Of a stretch of DNA of 64,000 bases, positions 8,757 through 17,522 are shown in pieces. Each line of letters opens with the position of its first letter. Within the stretch, counting starts at the first letter, position 1. This DNA comes from Acuticoccus mangrovi (GTDB lineage: Bacteria; Pseudomonadota; Alphaproteobacteria; Rhizobiales; Amorphaceae). The notes below the pieces were generated by a model. The model saw only the letters and a list, made by a program, of their open reading frames with translations, was not told where the DNA came from and did no database searches. A program made the translations under genes and the position numbers. The stretch covers positions 618,383-682,382 of the forward strand of contig NZ_JAEKJA010000001.1 in assembly GCF_016411865.1 (NCBI RefSeq), in the 5' to 3' direction.

Positions 8757-10190
8757 ATGGCGCCGATCGTGATCGAGCACGTCGACTGGGCGGTCCTGTG
8801 GGACGCGGAGGCCGGCCGGCACGTCTACCGGCGCGACGTCGACATCGCCTTCGACAATGGTGCGATCGTCTTCGTCGGCGAGCGCTACGAGGGGGAGGCG
8901 GCGGCGCGCCACTCCGGCCGCGGCCGTCTCCTGATGCCGGGCTTCGTCGACATTCACACCCACCCGACGTCCGAGCCGCTGAGACGCGGCCTCACCGACG
9001 AGATCCTGAGCCCCGGCTTCCATCACTCCTCGCTCTACGAATATCTGCCGGTCATCACCACCACGCCCGAAGGGGCGGCCGCGGCGATGCGGATCGCCGT
9101 CGCCGAGCTCCTGAAGAGCGGCGTCACCACGGTGGTCGACCTGTCGGTGCCGTTCGAGGGTTGGCTCGATATTCTCGGCGAGAGCGGCATTCGGGCCTGT
9201 GCCGCGCCGATGTATCGCGACGCGCGCTGGTTCACGAGCAACGGCCACGCCCTCGAATATGAGTGGGATAGTGCCGCCGGCGGGCGCGCCATGGCGGCGG
9301 CGCATCGGCTCATCGAGCGCGCGCGGCAGCATCCCTCCGGCCGCCTCAGCGCCATGGTGGCGCCGGCGCAGATCGACACGTGCACCGCCGATCTCCTCGT
9401 CGAGAGCCACGCCTTCGCGCGCGAACGCAACCTGCCCTTCCAGATCCACGTCTCCCAGAGCGTCGCCGAGTTCCACGAAATGTTCCGCCGCACCGGGATG
9501 ACGCCGATCGCCTGGATGGACAGCCTCGGCATTCTCGACGAGCGCACGATCCTCGGCCACGCGATCTTCCTCGACCATCATCCGTGGCTCCACTGGACCT
9601 CGCGGCGCGATCTGGGGCTGATCGCGGAGCGGGGGGCGAGCGTTGCCCACTGTCCCACCGTGTTCGTGCGGCGGGGGATCGCGCTGCGCAGCTTCGGGGA
9701 CTATGAGCGCGCCGGGGTGAACGTCGGAATCGGCACCGACACCTACCCCCACGACATGGTCGCCGAGCTGCGCACCGCGAGCTACACCGCCCGCACCATC
9801 GCCGAGACGGTCGCCGACCACACCGCCGCGGACATCTTCACCGCGGCCACCGTCGGCGGCGCCCGGGCGCTGCGGCGCGAGGACATCGGCCGCATCGCGC
9901 CGGGCGCGAAGGCCGACTTCGTGCTGGTGGACCTCACGGATCCCGCGATGCGGCCGATCTACGATCCGGTCCGGACCCTGCTTTATAGCGCCGACAGCCG
10001 CGTCGTCCGCGACGTCTGGGTCGACGGCGAGCGCGTGGTTGCCGACGGGCGCGTCACCACCATCGACCTCGACGCCGCGACGGCGGCGTTGGAAGAGGCG
10101 CAGCGCGAGGCGATCGCCGGGGTGAGGGGCCGCGACTGGGCCGGCCGCCGCATCGAGGAGCTCTGTCCGCGCGCCTTCCCCTTCGGCTGA
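8757..10190 (+). CDS. Amidohydrolase, cytosine deaminase/chlorohydrolase (AtzA/TrzN/SsnA) type
   Basis: A 477-residue metal-dependent hydrolase of the amidohydrolase superfamily that would deaminate or dechlorinate an N-heterocycle or hydrolyse an amide in the cytoplasm. The metal set is complete: H67-x-H69 in VDIHTHP, H231 in FQIHVSQS, H268 in ILGHAIF, H298 in AHCP and D328 in GIGTDTYPHD. The composite beta-sandwich that brackets the barrel is visible at both ends (MPGFVDIHTH; GRIAPGAKADFVLVDL). A good SD, AGAGGAG, precedes the ATG. It reads away from the nearby minus-strand catabolic operon and may or may not belong to it. The substrate is unknown. Confidence 0.88.
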   Translation: MAPIVIEHVDWAVLWDAEAGRHVYRRDVDIAFDNGAIVFVGERYEGEAAARHSGRGRLLMPGFVDIHTHPTSEPLRRGLTDEILSPGFHHSSLYEYLPVITTTPEGAAAAMRIAVAELLKSGVTTVVDLSVPFEGWLDILGESGIRACAAPMYRDARWFTSNGHALEYEWDSAAGGRAMAAAHRLIERARQHPSGRLSAMVAPAQIDTCTADLLVESHAFARERNLPFQIHVSQSVAEFHEMFRRTGMTPIAWMDSLGILDERTILGHAIFLDHHPWLHWTSRRDLGLIAERGASVAHCPTVFVRRGIALRSFGDYERAGVNVGIGTDTYPHDMVAELRTASYTARTIAETVADHTAADIFTAATVGGARALRREDIGRIAPGAKADFVLVDLTDPAMRPIYDPVRTLLYSADSRVVRDVWVDGERVVADGRVTTIDLDAATAALEEAQREAIAGVRGRDWAGRRIEELCPRAFPFG

Positions 10191-10210
10191 GCCTTGGGGC
10201 CGGCCGTGGA

Positions 10211-10648
10211 TCACGACTGCGGGGGAGGTCGCACCAGGCTGAGCGCGCGCTCGATCTCCTGGATGCCGAACGGCTTCATGATCATCGCGATCGGCGACAG
10301 ATCGCTGAGCTGCGCCCGCATGTCGGGGTCGAGGTTGCCGGATACGAAGATCGCCCGCAGCCCGATCGTCTCGAACAACACCCGGGCGGCGTGTTCGCCG
10401 GAGGTGCCGCCGCGCAGCCGCAAGTCGGTGAGCATCACGTCGGGGCGATGCGTAAGGCCGAGCTCGATGGCATCGTCCGCGGTGGCCGCTACGCCGCACA
10501 CCTTGTGACCGAACGCCTCGACGCAGAGCTTCAGGTGCATCGCGATGAGCGGCTCGTCCTCCACGACGAGAACGGACAGGCGCTCCGTCGAAGGCAACCT
10601 CATGCCGCTTGGGTCGTCCGGTCCCGTGAACGGGCTCATGGCTGTCAT
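10211..10648 (-). CDS. Single-domain response regulator (CheY-like receiver)
   Basis: A 145-residue stand-alone receiver domain: acidic pair E30-D31, phospho-acceptor D75 in VMLTDLRL, S103 in the FVSGN strand and K125 in IMKPF are all in place, so it should be phosphorylated. No output domain follows. The first 20 residues are extra; an internal ATG (MRLPSTERL) is an alternative start. The upstream DNA is AT-rich (TTAATTAAATTAG) and probably promoter. Alphaproteobacterial receivers of this kind often act in stress phosphorelays; no cognate kinase is in the window. Confidence 0.9.
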   Translation of the reverse strand: MTAMSPFTGPDDPSGMRLPSTERLSVLVVEDEPLIAMHLKLCVEAFGHKVCGVAATADDAIELGLTHRPDVMLTDLRLRGGTSGEHAARVLFETIGLRAIFVSGNLDPDMRAQLSDLSPIAMIMKPFGIQEIERALSLVRPPPQS

Positions 10649-10715
10649 GCTTCTAATTTAATTAAGCAGCGATGCAAACATGCATCTCGGCGACCCCAAA
10701 GTCGAGTCGATGCCT

Positions 10716-10737
10716 ATAGAAGCCCCGAAATCCGGGG
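10716..10737 (-). terminator. Possible terminator of the 10.7-21.7 kb operon
   Basis: Reading leftwards just after the ACMSD-like gene there is a CCCCG-GATTT-CGGGG hairpin followed by CTTCTAT. The stem is short and the T-run weak, but it lies 18 bases past the last stop codon of the operon. Confidence 0.4.
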
Positions 10738-10754
10738 ATTCTTGGCTGCGGATG

Positions 10755-11825
10755 TCAGCGCAGCGTGCGATCGAGACAGAGGAGATCGGTGGCGTTGCCG
10801 CCGAGGATCGCGTCGACGTCGCGCTCGCTGAGACCCGGCGTGCCGCGGACGAAGCCGACGGGATCGCTTTCGCCCATGTCGAACGGGTGGTCGGTTCCCA
10901 TCAGAAGATGGTCGGCGCCGTAGACCTCGACGAGATGGCGCAGCTGGGTCCGGTCGAACAGCACCGTGTCGAAATAGAGCCGCCTCAGGTAGTGCGACGG
11001 AGGGTGGTGGCAGCCGCGGCAGTCGTCCCGCGCATGGAAGGCGTGGTCCATCCGGCCGGAATAGGCGGGCAGGTAGCCGCCGCCGTGGGCGACGCAGATC
11101 TTGAGGCCGGGATGGCGATCGAGCACGCCGCCGAAGATCAGATGGCTCACCGCCACCGTCGATTCCAGCGGATTGCCGACGATGTTGTTGAGATAGTGCG
11201 TGGCGAGACGCTCGCCGTGGGAAAAGCCGAGCGGATGCAGGAAGACGACGAGCCCCATGTCCTCGGCGGCGGCGAACACCGGGGCGAAGGCGGGGTCGGA
11301 GAGCTCCCGCCCGTCGACGTTGGTGGAGATCTCGACGCCTTTGAGGCCGAGCTCGTCGACTGCCCGCCGCATCTCGCGCACGGCGAGCTCCGGTGCCTGA
11401 ATCGGGAGCGTCGCAAAGCCGGCGAAGCGGTCCGGGTGGCGGGCGACGGCATCCGCGATCGCCTCGTTGATGAGGCGCGACGTGGCGAGCCCGAGTTCCG
11501 GATCCGCCCAATAATAGTATTGCGGCGGAGCGGGTGAGAGCACCTGCATGTCGATGCCCATGCGATCCATGTCGGCAAGCTTCGCCTCCACCGTGGTGAG
11601 GGCGGGGCGGATCGTTTCGGCCATCCGGCGGTTCACCGCCTGCGAGGCGGGGGAGGTGTAGCGGGCGTTCGGGTCGCGGGAGGGGTCGAAATGGGGCTGC
11701 GCCAGCGCGGCGGCCGCGGGCACCCCCATGTGGGCGTGGATGTCGACGATGTGGTGGCGGCCGCGGCCATCGCGCACCATCGTGTCGAAGCGATCGGGGA
11801 CGGCGCCGCAGCGGTAGATGGTCAT
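10755..11825 (-). CDS. ACMSD-like amidohydrolase/decarboxylase (amidohydrolase-2 family)
   Basis: A 356-residue TIM-barrel metalloenzyme of the family that includes 2-amino-3-carboxymuconate semialdehyde decarboxylase and related non-oxidative decarboxylases. The first metal motif is VDIHAHMG (H30, H32); later come FLHPLG, CVAHGGGYLP and LLMGTDHPFD with the ligand Asp. These blocks and the length are typical of the family. It is the last gene of the minus-strand operon, 76 bases after the oxidoreductase gene and just before a hairpin. It could decarboxylate or hydrolyse a late intermediate of the pathway; the substrate is inferred only from context. Confidence 0.85.
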   Translation of the reverse strand: MTIYRCGAVPDRFDTMVRDGRGRHHIVDIHAHMGVPAAAALAQPHFDPSRDPNARYTSPASQAVNRRMAETIRPALTTVEAKLADMDRMGIDMQVLSPAPPQYYYWADPELGLATSRLINEAIADAVARHPDRFAGFATLPIQAPELAVREMRRAVDELGLKGVEISTNVDGRELSDPAFAPVFAAAEDMGLVVFLHPLGFSHGERLATHYLNNIVGNPLESTVAVSHLIFGGVLDRHPGLKICVAHGGGYLPAYSGRMDHAFHARDDCRGCHHPPSHYLRRLYFDTVLFDRTQLRHLVEVYGADHLLMGTDHPFDMGESDPVGFVRGTPGLSERDVDAILGGNATDLLCLDRTLR

Positions 11826-11901
11826 CGGCGTCCTCTCGCGCGGGTGGGCGCTCGCATCGCAGGTGGTGGGAGGGGCGCGCGGACGGCGCGGGGATCGGCC
11901 T

Positions 11902-13047
11902 CTAGACGAGCTCTTTCATATCGACCCACCGACCTTCCGCGGAGCTGATCGACACGGCCCGCCCGAGCGCCACGTCGCGCAGGCCGTCGGAGAGATCCGC
12001 CGCCTTGGGCGCCCCGGCGACGACGTGGCGTAGGAACGCCTCCCAGCCCTTGCGGTAGCCGTTGGCGAAGGGGAGCGTCTCGGGCACGTCCACCCAGCCC
12101 TCGCGATAGTCGACGCCGAGGTCGGTGTTGGGGTCGAAGCGGGTCTTCGGCGTGACGGCGGCGGGCTGCAGGGCGCAGCGGTGGAGGCCGGCGACGGCCG
12201 ATCCGCCGATCCCGTCGACGTGGAAGGTCAACAGGTCCTCCCGGTGGACCCGTGTCGCCCACGAGCTGGTGACGACGCCGACGGCGCCCGACTCGAGCTC
12301 CACGATGGCGGCGGTGGAATCGTCGGTGTCGACGGCGAAGGGCTTGCCCGTCTCGTCGACCCGCTCCGGCAGCGCCGTCCACCCCCGCGCCACCACGCGC
12401 CGGATCGGCCCCAGGATGCCCTCGATCACGTAGCGCCAATGGGGGAACATATCCATCATCAGGCCGCCACCGTCCTCGGCGCGGTAGTTCCAACTCGGGC
12501 GCTGCATGGGGATCGCGCCGTGGCCGGAGAAGATCCAGTAGCCGAAGTCGAGGCGGAAGGTGGTGATGCGCCCGAGGACGCCGCTCTCGGCCGTCTGGCG
12601 CAGCTTGACGAGACCCGGCAGGAACAACTTGTCCTCCACCGCGCCATGCTTGCGGCCGAGCGCTGTGGCGAGGGCGATCAGCGCCTTGCCGTCCTCCAGC
12701 GCGGTTACCACGGGCTTTTCGGTATAGATGTCCTTGCCCGCCTCGAGTGCCTTCCTGAGGACGGTGGGGCGATGGCCCGTCACGCCGCTGTCGAAGAAGA
12801 TCGGGTAGGCGGGATCGGCGAGGGCGGCGTCGAGATCGGTGGCGATCTTGTCGAGACCGTACTGGGCGGCGACGCGCCTCAGCTTCGCCTCGTTGCGACC
12901 GAGGAGCAGGAGATCGGGCACGAAGCGCTCGCCGCCGATGTCGAGCCCGCCTTCACGGATGATCGGCACCAGCGCCTGCGGCAGGTGTTGGCGATTGCTG
13001 ATCCCGCTGGTGGCACCGTTCACGATGATGCCGATCGTCTTGGCCAT
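11902..13047 (-). CDS. Gfo/Idh/MocA family oxidoreductase
   Basis: A 381-residue NAD(P)-dependent dehydrogenase. The Rossmann start TIGIIVNGATSG is slightly unusual (an N where GxGxxG normally sits), while the family's hallmark EKP motif (KDIYTEKPVV near residue 108) is intact, followed by the C-terminal alpha/beta domain with a GGGLMMDMFPHWRYVIEG block that lines the active site. Such enzymes oxidise sugars, inositols or amino-sugar derivatives. It lies in the catabolic operon between the deacetylase-fold and ACMSD-like genes. The substrate is not predictable. Confidence 0.87.
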   Translation of the reverse strand: MAKTIGIIVNGATSGISNRQHLPQALVPIIREGGLDIGGERFVPDLLLLGRNEAKLRRVAAQYGLDKIATDLDAALADPAYPIFFDSGVTGHRPTVLRKALEAGKDIYTEKPVVTALEDGKALIALATALGRKHGAVEDKLFLPGLVKLRQTAESGVLGRITTFRLDFGYWIFSGHGAIPMQRPSWNYRAEDGGGLMMDMFPHWRYVIEGILGPIRRVVARGWTALPERVDETGKPFAVDTDDSTAAIVELESGAVGVVTSSWATRVHREDLLTFHVDGIGGSAVAGLHRCALQPAAVTPKTRFDPNTDLGVDYREGWVDVPETLPFANGYRKGWEAFLRHVVAGAPKAADLSDGLRDVALGRAVSISSAEGRWVDMKELV

Positions 13048-13089
13048 CTTCTGTCCTTGGGGTGTCTGGCCGCGTGGCGGCGAGGCAGG

Positions 13090-13923
13090 CTAGGCCGCGG
13101 CGCGGCTCGAAAGGAAGGTGTCGGCGGCGTCCTCCATCGCCATGAAGGTGGCGCCCATCTCGCCGAGCCGGTCGATGAGCTTTTCCAGCATCAGCATCCG
13201 GTGCCCGCGGCCGATCACGTAGGGGTGGAAGGTGTAGGTCAGCACGCCCCAGTCGCTGTGCCGGCGCATGTACTCGAAGTCGCCGAGGAAGTTCTCGAGC
13301 ACCATGTCGGCGTTGGCGAGACCCGGCATCACCGCCTGGCCGATGCGGAAGAACTCGAAATAGGGATGATCGTCGAGCGACCAGGAGATCGGCATTTCGA
13401 GGAGCCGGGTGGGCGTGCCGTAGCGGAACGGCGCATCGACCGTCACGACGTCGCCCCGGCGGGCGAAATAGGGGGTGAAGTCGTCGCCCATCATGGAGGA
13501 ATCGTAGTCGAAGCCGTATTTCAGCAGGAGGTCGATGGTGACCGGGCTGAGGTCCCACGAGGGCGAGCGATAGCCGCGCGGCGCCCGGCCCGACACGCGG
13601 CGGATCGCCTCGATCGCCTGCACCATCTCCGCCTCCTCGTGCTCCGGCGGCATCGAGGCGGGAACGAGGTGGGAGTAGCCGTGGTGGGAGATCTCGTGCC
13701 CCGCCTCCACCACGCGCCCGACGTCGGCCTCGTGGGTGTCGATGATGACGCCCGGAACGTACCAGGTGGACCGCACGCCCCTCGACTTCAGGAGCGACAG
13801 GATGCGCCGGGCGGCGACGAGGCCGAACTCGCCGCGGGAGATCGGCGTCGGCGTCTGCATGTCGCGCGCCGCAAAGCCCGACCAGACGTCGAAGTCGAAG
13901 GTGAGGCAGGCGATGTGGGTCAT
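13090..13923 (-). CDS. Polysaccharide deacetylase-fold hydrolase (PgdA/PuuE-like)
   Basis: A 277-residue NodB-homology enzyme. The catalytic base region is FDFDVWSG (D10, D12), metal histidines are in GHEISHHGYSHL (H80/H81 and H85), and the substrate-groove motif GYRSPSWDLSP follows. It lacks a signal peptide, so it is cytoplasmic, which fits the cytosolic allantoinase/imidase-type members (PuuE, HpPgdA-like) better than a wall deacetylase. The ATG at 13923 overlaps the preceding gene's stop by 4 bases (ATGA), so it is coupled to the C45 gene. In this amide-rich operon it may hydrolyse a cyclic amide or N-acetyl group; that is inference. Confidence 0.87.
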   Translation of the reverse strand: MTHIACLTFDFDVWSGFAARDMQTPTPISRGEFGLVAARRILSLLKSRGVRSTWYVPGVIIDTHEADVGRVVEAGHEISHHGYSHLVPASMPPEHEEAEMVQAIEAIRRVSGRAPRGYRSPSWDLSPVTIDLLLKYGFDYDSSMMGDDFTPYFARRGDVVTVDAPFRYGTPTRLLEMPISWSLDDHPYFEFFRIGQAVMPGLANADMVLENFLGDFEYMRRHSDWGVLTYTFHPYVIGRGHRMLMLEKLIDRLGEMGATFMAMEDAADTFLSSRAAA

Positions 13924-15071
13924 GCGGCGACTCCGGCGCGCACGCTCTCGCGCTCGAGCGGGATCAAGGCGTAGTCGGTGTCGCAGGGCGTGCCCTCGGC
14001 GATCCACATCTGCCGCGCCGAAAGGTCCAGGACGACGCTCGCGAGCGTCATCGTCTGGCGCACCGGCGGCATCTTGGGGTCGGAGTGGCGGCAGATGCCG
14101 TGCGGATAGGAGGTGTGGTCGGCGAGCGCTGCCCGGATCTCTGCCATGCCGATGCGGCCGGCGTGGCGGCGCAGCAGCCGGCCGAGCCGCTCGGCGCGGA
14201 AGAGGGTCGACGGGCTGATGCGCTCCATCTGCGAGGGGCCGTGGCGGGGGTCGAGGAAGTGGTTAGAGTGGGAGACCACGCCGTCGACGGGATGGAGTGG
14301 GGTCGCAAGGTCCGGGCTCGTCTCGAGGTCGATCACCTCGCCGGTGGCGCAGCCGATCACGAAATTCGCTGAGGCGGTGCGGCGCGTCGCCACCACCGGG
14401 CGCATCGCATCGTGCAGCGTCTCGCCGTCGAGCACCTCGCGGCAGCGCACGTGGAACGGCTTCTCGTAGGGGTTCTTGCCGTCGACGGCGCCGGCGAGGC
14501 CGTTTTCCACCAGCCCGATGCCGGCGGCGTTGAGCCCCATCTTGCCGCCGACGATGCCGGCCTCGGTCAGCGCCACGAAGGCGGGCTTCTCCCGCCGCGC
14601 CACGCGCAGCACCAGGCAGTGGCCGCGGATCGTGGAGATCCAGTCCCAATTCTGCAGCAGCCGGGTGTGACCATCGGCGCAGGCCTCGCCGAGGAGGCCG
14701 GCGGTGGTGCAGCCGTCGGGCTCGGCGGCGGGCCCGTCGGCCTTGCGCGCCTCGCGGCCGAAAAGGGTGAAGGCGATCTCGTAGCGCGCGTTGAGAAGAG
14801 CGATCTCGCCGAGCGTGCGGCCCGCGCCGGCGGCGATGCCGCGCATCTCGGCGGCGTAGGCGGGGGCGGCCTCGGCGATGGCGCCAGCCCACCGCGCGCC
14901 TTCCGCGATCGCCGCATCCCGGTCGAGGCCCGAGGCCTCGAAGCGGGCGAGATAGGTGGCGAGATTATGCGCCACCGAGGCGGTGAAGCGCTCGCCGTGG
15001 AGACGGCCGTGCGCCTCCGGATCGTCGCCGGAAAGATCGAGGACGGGGAAGGCGCGCAGGGACGGGGTCAC
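13920..15071 (-). CDS. C45-type acyltransferase/amidase (acyl-CoA:6-APA acyltransferase family)
   Basis: A 383-residue N-terminal-nucleophile-like protein of family C45. The conserved DGCTT block puts the likely nucleophile at C121, followed by LLQNWDW and the family's GLVENGL and SHSNHFLDPR motifs. Autocatalytic cleavage in front of Cys would be expected if it behaves like fungal IAT; bacterial homologues act on amide bonds of largely unknown substrates. It sits 15 bases after the CodA/AtzC-like amidohydrolase and overlaps the deacetylase-fold gene by 4 bases. Confidence 0.85.
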   Translation of the reverse strand: MTPSLRAFPVLDLSGDDPEAHGRLHGERFTASVAHNLATYLARFEASGLDRDAAIAEGARWAGAIAEAAPAYAAEMRGIAAGAGRTLGEIALLNARYEIAFTLFGREARKADGPAAEPDGCTTAGLLGEACADGHTRLLQNWDWISTIRGHCLVLRVARREKPAFVALTEAGIVGGKMGLNAAGIGLVENGLAGAVDGKNPYEKPFHVRCREVLDGETLHDAMRPVVATRRTASANFVIGCATGEVIDLETSPDLATPLHPVDGVVSHSNHFLDPRHGPSQMERISPSTLFRAERLGRLLRRHAGRIGMAEIRAALADHTSYPHGICRHSDPKMPPVRQTMTLASVVLDLSARQMWIAEGTPCDTDYALIPLERESVRAGVAA

Positions 15072-15086
15072 GGGCGGATCCTTTCC

Positions 15087-16316
15087 TCAGTGGGGCGGGT
15101 GGAGTTCGGGGCGGGTGCGTGTCACCGTCCGCCGGCCGCGCTTGAACACGGCGAGCGGCTGGGCGATGCGGGCGACGGCATCCGCCGGGGACGCCGCGTC
15201 GATGATCACGAGATCGGCGGGATTGCCGGCCGCGATCCCGTAGTCCTTCAGGTTGAGGAGCTTCGCCGAGCGGTCGGTCAGCATGGCGAAGCAGTCGGCG
15301 AGGCGCTCCTTGTGGCTCACCTGGAGCACGTTGGCATGGAGGTTCGCCATGCGGATCAGCGAGCAGTCGCCGTAGGGGGTGAAGGGGTTCAGGATGTTGT
15401 TCGTCGACAGCGAGCAGTTGCAGCCGTGCTCGGCGAACATGTTGGCGTCGACGAGGCCGCGGCGCACGTTGTGGTCCTGGTCGCGGCCCATCAGGAAGAG
15501 GTCGGTCGCCGGCAGCACCGTGACGGCGACGCCCGCATCGGCGAGGCGCAACGCGACCTCCTTCTGCTTGTCGACGGAGAGCGTCGACAGCTTGGTGGCG
15601 TGGCCGATCGCGACGCGGCCCTCGTAGCCGTGCTCCTTGGCGAGCTCGCAGGTGAGGATGGCGTCGAGATCGTCCGGCGTGTTGCCGAAGTCGAGGTGCA
15701 TGTCGATGTCGACGTCGAATTCGCGGGCGAGCTCGAAGACGCGGCGGATCTGCCCGGCATGGTCGGTGTCATAGCCCGGTGCCGCCCCGACGGCGGTCGC
15801 CCCGCGCTTCAGCCCCTCCACCATCAATTCGTCGGTGCCGGGACTGTTCGTCAGCCCCTCCTGCGGGAACACGCAGATCTCGATGTCGATCGCCCACTTC
15901 CAGCGCTTCGCCACCTCCTGCACGCCCTCGAAGCCGCGCATGCCCACCTTGGGGTCCACCTCCACATGGGTGCGCATGCGCGTGGTGCCGTTGGCGACGG
16001 CGTTGCGCACCGTCTCGTCGGCGCGGGCGACGACGTCCTCCACGGTGAAGGTGTGCTTGACGTCGGAGACGCGGCGCACCGCCTCCGGCAGCCGCTTCGT
16101 CTCAGGCTCGCAGCGGTCGATGATGCGCGACTTGTCGAGGTGGATGTGGGTCTCGACGAGGCCGGCGGCGACGAGCAGCCCCTCGGCGTCGTGGACCGGA
16201 CAATCGGCCTGGATGCTCGGCGCGACGCCGGCGATGGTCTCCCCCTCGATGGCGATGTCGACGAGCTGGTCGCCCCAGGCGGGAACGGAAGCGTTCTTGA
16301 TAACGAGATCGGGCAT
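15087..16316 (-). CDS. CodA/AtzC-like amidohydrolase
   Basis: A 409-residue member of the cytosine deaminase/N-isopropylammelide amidohydrolase group. H57-x-H59 lies in ETHIHLDKS, and further motifs are MHLDFGNTPDD, GHATKLS and ATDLFLMGR. Where CodA and AtzC have the catalytic-metal Asp (HDD or SDN), this protein has STNNILNPFTPYGD, with Asn in place of Asp. That substitution may be a subfamily trait with altered chemistry rather than decay, as the gene is otherwise intact. The ATG at 16316 is 14 bases after the alpha/beta hydrolase stop. Probable role: hydrolysis of a heterocyclic or linear amide taken up by the operon's ABC importer. Confidence 0.85.
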   Translation of the reverse strand: MPDLVIKNASVPAWGDQLVDIAIEGETIAGVAPSIQADCPVHDAEGLLVAAGLVETHIHLDKSRIIDRCEPETKRLPEAVRRVSDVKHTFTVEDVVARADETVRNAVANGTTRMRTHVEVDPKVGMRGFEGVQEVAKRWKWAIDIEICVFPQEGLTNSPGTDELMVEGLKRGATAVGAAPGYDTDHAGQIRRVFELAREFDVDIDMHLDFGNTPDDLDAILTCELAKEHGYEGRVAIGHATKLSTLSVDKQKEVALRLADAGVAVTVLPATDLFLMGRDQDHNVRRGLVDANMFAEHGCNCSLSTNNILNPFTPYGDCSLIRMANLHANVLQVSHKERLADCFAMLTDRSAKLLNLKDYGIAAGNPADLVIIDAASPADAVARIAQPLAVFKRGRRTVTRTRPELHPPH

Positions 16317-16330
16317 CGAAGGGTCCGGTG

Positions 16331-17503
16331 TCAGAGCGGTTCGTGGACGGTGCGCACGGCGTGGTCGGCGGCGAACTTGCCGGCGAAGGCGTCGTTGAGC
16401 CAATCGGCGAGCCAGGGGATGAGGTGGGCCATCACTCCGCCGAGCGGGTGATATTCGTTCTCGAAGAGCCACATCTCCTTGGGCCCCGCGAGCTCGCAGA
16501 AGAAGCGGTCGGCTCCCTCGACGGGGCAGAGAAAGTCGCAATCGCCCTGGGTGATGAGGGTGGGGCAGGTGATCTTCGCGCCGACGCACGAGAGCCCCAT
16601 CCGGGCGGCCATGCGGTCGAAGTCGTCCTCGTCCTCGATGCCGGCCATGTACATGAAGTTGGCCTTGAAGCTCGGCGGCGCGAGCTCGAAGATCGGCGTC
16701 ATCGAATAGAGCACGCCCATGATGCCGGCGCAGGCCTTCACGCGGTCGTCGTGGGCGGCCACCATCGGCGCCCAGTAGGAGCCGAAGCTCGCGCCCGACA
16801 CGGCGATGCGCCCGGCGTCGATCTCCTCGCGCGCCACCAGCCAGTCGATCGCCGCCTTGCCGGCCTTGACGTACTTCTCGTCGGTGACGGTGCAGCCCTT
16901 CACCCGCGTCTCACCCTGACCGGGACCGTCGAGGCTGAGGACGGCGAGGCCGCGCTTGGCGAAGGCGTTGTTCTGAACGTCGGGGAACTCTTCCTTGAAC
17001 ATGTCCATGCCGGGGAAGAACACCACCGCGGGCACCGGCCCCGTCCGTTCTGGCGGCAGGTGGAGCACGCCGTAGACGGTCTCGCCCTCGACATCGAGGG
17101 CGACGCGCTCGATGGCGCCGTCGGAGGAGGCGACCACCTTCTCGAAGGCGGCGACGCACTTGTCGTAGAGCGCGCGCTTCTCGTCGGTGTCGCGCAGGAT
17201 CGACCATTGGCCGCGGCCATAGTAGATCGACGCGCGATAGTAGAATTCCCGTGCCGTGACGGTGTGGCCGCGGGCCTCAGCGGTCTGCGCCATCGCTTCG
17301 AGTTGGGCGGCCGTCTTCGCCCACTCGCGGGCGTTCTGGCGGAACGTCTGGACCCGCTCCATGGTCCGCTCCACCTCGGCGTAGCGGTAGCCGCGCTCCA
17401 GGCGAAAGCCGAGGGCGCCGGGGAAGAGAAGGTCGTGACCGGCAATCCGGAAGAGCTGGTCCATCACCCATTGCTGACCGCTTCTGCGGATCATGCCGAT
17501 CAC
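16331..17503 (-). CDS. Alpha/beta hydrolase, 2,6-dihydroxypseudooxynicotine hydrolase/FrsA-like
   Basis: A 390-residue serine hydrolase with a long helical N-terminal cap (residues 1-130) typical of the DHPON hydrolase/FrsA group, whose founding member cleaves a C-C bond in nicotine breakdown. The nucleophile is S239 in GASFGS; the oxyanion region is FPGMDMFKEEF and LDGPGQGETR; Asp and His of the triad lie in TQGDCDFLCP and FENEYHPLGG. It is a middle gene of the operon, with 14-19-base spacers on either side. Activity on a carbonyl-activated C-C or amide bond is plausible. Confidence 0.87.
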   Translation of the reverse strand: MIGMIRRSGQQWVMDQLFRIAGHDLLFPGALGFRLERGYRYAEVERTMERVQTFRQNAREWAKTAAQLEAMAQTAEARGHTVTAREFYYRASIYYGRGQWSILRDTDEKRALYDKCVAAFEKVVASSDGAIERVALDVEGETVYGVLHLPPERTGPVPAVVFFPGMDMFKEEFPDVQNNAFAKRGLAVLSLDGPGQGETRVKGCTVTDEKYVKAGKAAIDWLVAREEIDAGRIAVSGASFGSYWAPMVAAHDDRVKACAGIMGVLYSMTPIFELAPPSFKANFMYMAGIEDEDDFDRMAARMGLSCVGAKITCPTLITQGDCDFLCPVEGADRFFCELAGPKEMWLFENEYHPLGGVMAHLIPWLADWLNDAFAGKFAADHAVRTVHEPL

Positions 17504-17522
17504 TCCGTGTCTTTCTGGATGG

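Noticed and set aside
14412..16451. Long plus-strand frame of 679 codons
   Set aside because: Antisense to the C45 and CodA/AtzC-like genes, whose catalytic motifs are intact; the composition (repeated Val/Gly/Asp/His) is that of a complement frame.
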